Assembly (NCBI GenBank): GCA_021792885.1 | Contig: JAJYTV010000172.1 | Location: 1-5,110, forward strand | From: Bacillota bacterium | Lineage (GTDB): Bacteria; Bacillota; Sulfobacillia; JAJZYS01; JAJYTV01 | DNA: 5,110 nucleotides | Direction of reading: 5' to 3' | Shown: positions 1-5,110 of the stretch, piece by piece | Layout: the number at the start of each line of letters is the position of its first letter | Position numbering within the stretch: the stretch's first letter is position 1 | Translations under genes and position numbers: made by a program | The notes under the pieces: generated by a model | What the model was told of the DNA's origin: nothing | What the model saw: only the letters and a program-made list of their open reading frames with translations | Databases searched by the model: none

Positions 1-3427
<3,427 letters not shown>

Positions 3428-3463
3428 ATTTCCTTTGCCGACCCCCCAAAACGCGAACAGGCC

Positions 3464-3470
3464 TGTCGAA
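3464..3470 (+). promoter_or_regulatory. Candidate Spo0A box overlapping a palindrome
   Basis: TGTCGAA at this site matches the Spo0A box consensus at 7 of 7 positions. It overlaps a perfect 10-bp palindrome, ACAGGCCTGT (3457-3466). It lies 37 nt after the mfd stop and about 170 nt upstream of the inferred spoVT transcription start. A 7-base match in a 239-bp spacer can occur by chance at the few-percent level. The exact match in a sporulation context is suggestive only. Confidence 0.25.
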
Positions 3471-3490
3471 TCCTGTAGCAGGAGGGGAGG
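3471..3490 (+). other. Small hairpin with orphan Shine-Dalgarno-like purine run
   Basis: TCCTG (3471-3475) and CAGGA (3479-3483) form a 5-bp stem around a TAG loop. The right arm runs into the purine run AGGAGGGGAGG (3480-3490), which would be an excellent ribosome binding site. No ATG, GTG or TTG follows within a usable distance; the nearest GTG is at 3516, about 25 nt away. It could be a folded mRNA element, a relic of a lost gene start, or chance. I see no gene attached to it. Confidence 0.3.
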
Positions 3491-3539
3491 ATACGGGCGC
3501 TACGGCCCCGCGTCCGTGCACTCCCATCCGTTCCCCCAA

Positions 3540-3591
3540 CAGCACCCGCGGCGCGGGCGCGGCGCAAACCCGCGGTCGCGCTGCAGTGCTG
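3540..3591 (+). other. GC-rich fold-back region with alternative pairings
   Basis: An outer inverted repeat, CAGCAC (3540-3545) with GTGCTG (3586-3591), encloses a set of mutually exclusive inner stems. CGCGGG at 3552-3557 can pair with CCCGCG at 3545-3550 (nearly without a loop) or with CCCGCG at 3569-3574 (11-nt loop). ACCCGCGG occurs twice, at 3544-3551 and 3568-3575. There is no T-run on the + strand after it; an A-run follows at 3593-3597. It is therefore not a classical intrinsic terminator for mfd, though it could slow polymerase or shape an mRNA 3' end. In such GC-rich DNA much of this could be fortuitous. Confidence 0.3.
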
Positions 3592-3600
3592 GAAAAATCC

Positions 3601-3631
3601 TGCATACGACCAAGAGGGGCTAAGTATACTA
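3601..3631 (+). promoter_or_regulatory. Candidate sigma-G (forespore) promoter of spoVT
   Basis: The -35 element TGCATA (3601-3606) differs from the B. subtilis sigma-G consensus TGAATA at one base. An 18-bp spacer leads to TATACTA (3625-3631), which matches the sigma-G -10 consensus CATACTA at 6 of 7 bases. It is one of the most A+T-rich patches in a GC-rich spacer. A start about 7 nt downstream (near 3638) would give a leader of about 29 nt with the ribosome binding site in it. spoVT is sigma-G-dependent in B. subtilis. TATACT also resembles a sigma-A -10, but nothing like TTGACA sits 17 bp upstream, so sigma-G is the better reading. Confidence 0.55.
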
Positions 3632-3653
3632 CGGTTGGCAAAACTACCGGCCG

Positions 3654-3660
3654 AGGGGGG
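3654..3660 (+). promoter_or_regulatory. Ribosome binding site of spoVT
   Basis: The purine run AGGGGGG ends six bases before the GTG at 3667. This supports that non-ATG codon as the start of spoVT. No in-frame ATG, GTG or TTG occurs closely upstream, and the protein from this GTG begins exactly at the conserved SpoVT N-terminus. Confidence 0.7.
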
Positions 3661-3666
3661 AACAGG

Positions 3667-4224
3667 GTGAAGGCAACCGGAATCGTGCGCCGCATCGACG
3701 ATCTCGGCCGGGTGGTCATCCCCAAGGAGATCCGGCGAACCCTGCGCATCCGTGAAGGCGATCCGCTCGAGATCTTCGTCGACCGGGACGGAGAGGTCAT
3801 CCTCAAGAAGTACTCGCCGATCGGCGAACTTGGGGAGTTTGCGAAGGAATACGCGGACTCCCTGAACGAGGCAGTGGGACACATCGCCCTGATCGCGGAC
3901 CGCGACGCGGTGATCGCCGTTGCGGGTGCACCGAAGAAGGAACTCCTGAACAAGGCCGTCGGCTCGCTGGTGGAACGGTGCATGGAAGACCGTCAGCTCT
4001 ACATCGGGCCGCGCCCGGGCGAGAAGCCGAAGGGCGCCCTGATCGGGGACGACGAGGAGGAGACGCGGTTCACCTCGATGGTGGTCGCGCCGATCATCTC
4101 GGAAGGCGACCCGATCGGTGCGGTGATCCTCTGCACGAAGGAACCCGGCGTCCAGATGGGCGACCTCGAGCGCAAGCTCGCGGAGACCGCCGCCGGCTTC
4201 CTCGCGAAGCAGATGGAGCAATAG
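3667..4224 (+). CDS. spoVT: Stage V sporulation protein T, AbrB-family forespore transcription regulator
   Basis: SpoVT is a DNA-binding regulator active in the developing forespore. It raises or lowers many sigma-G-dependent genes, including small acid-soluble spore protein and germination genes, and forms a tetramer in B. subtilis. The 185-aa product (B. subtilis: 178) starts at GTG with the conserved MKATGIVRRIDDLGR. The AbrB swapped-hairpin DNA-binding domain is about residues 1-50, with the diagnostic DDLGRVVIPKEIRRTLRI and basic residues R8, R9, R15, R23 and R24. A short linker (SPIGELGEFAKEYADSL, ~50-66) leads to a GAF-like domain (~67-185) ending in a helix rich in K and E. The GAF domain is probably a signal-sensing module whose ligand is unknown. 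Codon use resembles mfd. The order mfd-spoVT matches Bacillus. A candidate sigma-G promoter and a good ribosome binding site precede it, and a GC hairpin follows the TAG stop. The related vegetative AbrB proteins lack the GAF domain, so the assignment to SpoVT is firm. Confidence 0.97.
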   Translation: MKATGIVRRIDDLGRVVIPKEIRRTLRIREGDPLEIFVDRDGEVILKKYSPIGELGEFAKEYADSLNEAVGHIALIADRDAVIAVAGAPKKELLNKAVGSLVERCMEDRQLYIGPRPGEKPKGALIGDDEEETRFTSMVVAPIISEGDPIGAVILCTKEPGVQMGDLERKLAETAAGFLAKQMEQ

Positions 4225-4232
4225 GGGAGCCC

Positions 4233-4268
4233 GCAGGGGGAGCCGCGCAGGGTGCGCGGCTCCCCTGC
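4233..4268 (+). terminator. Strong GC hairpin after spoVT: leaky terminator or attenuator
   Basis: A perfect 12-bp stem, GGGGAGCCGCGC (4237-4248) with GCGCGGCTCCCC (4254-4265), closes a 5-nt loop (AGGGT). Allowing one bulged G (4236), GCA (4233-4235) pairs with TGC (4266-4268), giving 15 bp. The tract after it (TCTATTCCC) is only weakly T-rich, so termination may be partial. A second copy of GGGGAGCC at 4224-4231, overlapping the end of the spoVT stop codon, could pair with the same right arm and compete. The hairpin is 19 nt before the next gene's ATG. Confidence 0.5.
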
Positions 4269-4287
4269 TCTATTCCCTGGGGGGCGC

Positions 4288-5110
4288 ATGGGAGGGCGGG
4301 TCCTGCCGCACCCTACCACCGGGGAGGGACCCGCCACGGACATCGGCTTCATCGACCGGCAGGGGCGGCGCATCCTGGGACTGATCTCGCGCCTCGAGCA
4401 GAAGCTCGACCCGGACGAGATCAGGTGTTCACATCCCGAAGTCACTGAACTGATCGTGACCAGGCCAACTGGAGAGAAGGTGCGTATCCTCCAATTGCCG
4501 GCCCTCGTCGACGGCCAGCGATTGCAGACGGAACTCATCTCGGCGCTTGCCACATCCTCGATCGCAGTCGCTGAACTGCTCACGCGGGCAGCCCAAGTGC
4601 GCACACGGGGCGAAGCCGACTGGCATCTCTTGGACGGTGCGGCCCTGGTCTTCTCAGCAGGAAGCGTCTTCGCCCTACAGTTGCGCTCCGTACCAACGCG
4701 GTCCGTGCAGGAGCCGTCGACGGAGCGCGCGGTGTTCGGTCCGAAGGACGCGTTCATCGAGCCGCTGGAAGAGAACATCTCCCTGATCCGCAGCCATCTG
4801 CGAGATCCAAACCTGATCGCCCAGCGGATCACCCTGGGCACAGAGGCGCAGACGCAGTTGACAGTCCTCCACGTGGAGGGCAAGGCGGATCCCGAGGAAC
4901 TGGACGACATCATCACCCGGCTACAGGCCTATCGCCCGCCGCGCATCGGCTTCGTGAGCACCCTCTTGCGGCCGCTGTTCGGGCCGCAGTGGTCGCCGTT
5001 CCTGCCGGCGGACTTCACCGAACGGCCATACCGGGCCGCAGACCATCTCTTCCGCGGCCGATTCGTCATTCTCGTCGACGGGTCGCCGTACGCGATGCTT
5101 GTGCCGGTGC
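4288..5110 (+). CDS. GerA-family spore germinant receptor, A subunit (3' end cut by window edge)
   Basis: The A subunit of Ger receptors sits in the inner spore membrane with B and C subunits and helps form the nutrient-gated channel that starts germination. The frame is open for 274 codons to the window end. The cytosolic N-terminal domain comes in two halves. The first is about residues 20-110 (RRILGLISRLEQKL, VRILQLPALVDGQRL), followed by WHLLDGAALVF (112-122). The second begins with the family hallmark EPSTERAVFGPKDAF (142-156), then ENISLIRSHL, a strand-rich LTVLHVEGKADPEELDDIITRL stretch, TERPY (244-248; family usually TERPD) and VILVDGSPYAMLVP. Family members are about 480-550 aa, so the membrane segments lie beyond the edge. 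The ATG at 4288 has GGGGGG (4279-4284) only 3 nt upstream; an in-frame GTG at 4252 is possible but falls at the hairpin loop. Codons here use A/T in third position more often than in mfd or spoVT. The family call is secure; which receptor (gerAA, gerBA, gerKA) cannot be told. Confidence 0.9.
   Translation, partial: MGGRVLPHPTTGEGPATDIGFIDRQGRRILGLISRLEQKLDPDEIRCSHPEVTELIVTRPTGEKVRILQLPALVDGQRLQTELISALATSSIAVAELLTRAAQVRTRGEADWHLLDGAALVFSAGSVFALQLRSVPTRSVQEPSTERAVFGPKDAFIEPLEENISLIRSHLRDPNLIAQRITLGTEAQTQLTVLHVEGKADPEELDDIITRLQAYRPPRIGFVSTLLRPLFGPQWSPFLPADFTERPYRAADHLFRGRFVILVDGSPYAMLVPV

Noticed and set aside
3454..3468. LexA/SOS-box resemblance (CGAAC ... GTCG)
   Set aside because: The Firmicute box needs CGAAC, 4 bases, GTTCG. 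Here the right half lacks one T and the spacing is wrong.
3545..3591. Intrinsic terminator for mfd
   Set aside because: The region folds, but no T-run follows on the + strand, so it does not meet the usual criteria.
4252..4254. Alternative in-frame GTG start for the gerA-like gene
   Set aside because: It lies at the loop and right arm of the strong hairpin and would add 12 residues with no family similarity; ATG 4288 is preferred, although its purine run is unusually close.
3999..4916. Long open frame of 305 codons on the minus strand across the gerA-like gene
   Set aside because: It is serine- and arginine-rich low-complexity translation antisense to conserved GerA-family sequence; no motif supports it.

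Overview
The window looks like a piece of chromosome from a high-GC, endospore-forming member of the Bacillota. Three genes lie head to tail on the + strand, and two belong to families essentially restricted to endospore formers: the forespore regulator SpoVT and the A subunit of a GerA-type germinant receptor. The mfd-spoVT adjacency matches the Bacillus subtilis order (pth-fin-mfd-spoVT). The sequence is very GC-rich by eye (not computed), unlike Bacillus. That would fit deep high-GC lineages such as Symbiobacteriia, Limnochordia, Thermaerobacter or Sulfobacillus relatives, but the genus cannot be fixed from this window.

Layout: (1) positions 1-3427 hold almost all of mfd, the transcription-repair coupling factor, cut at its 5' end by the window edge. 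(2) Positions 3428-3666 are a 239-bp intergenic region. It contains an exact Spo0A-box-like heptamer overlapping a 10-bp palindrome, an orphan Shine-Dalgarno-like purine run, a GC-rich fold-back region, and a good candidate sigma-G (forespore) promoter directly before spoVT. (3) Positions 3667-4224 hold a complete spoVT with a GTG start. (4) Positions 4225-4287 hold a strong GC hairpin with a second, competing left arm. (5) From 4288 to the window end runs an open frame without a stop. It is the N-terminal cytosolic half of a GerA-family germinant-receptor A subunit, cut off before its membrane segments.

How they fit together: mfd is vegetative DNA repair and probably a separate transcription unit. 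spoVT and the gerA-like gene form a plausible forespore unit. A sigma-G promoter would drive spoVT, and the germination gene 63 bp downstream has no obvious promoter of its own, so it may be reached by read-through of the intervening hairpin. In B. subtilis, SpoVT modulates sigma-G-dependent genes, including germinant-receptor genes, so physical linkage of regulator and receptor makes functional sense. No mobile element, CRISPR array, tRNA or rRNA was seen. Nothing here is clearly a new system. The points most worth checking are the spoVT-gerA linkage, the sigma-G promoter and the intergenic composite element.
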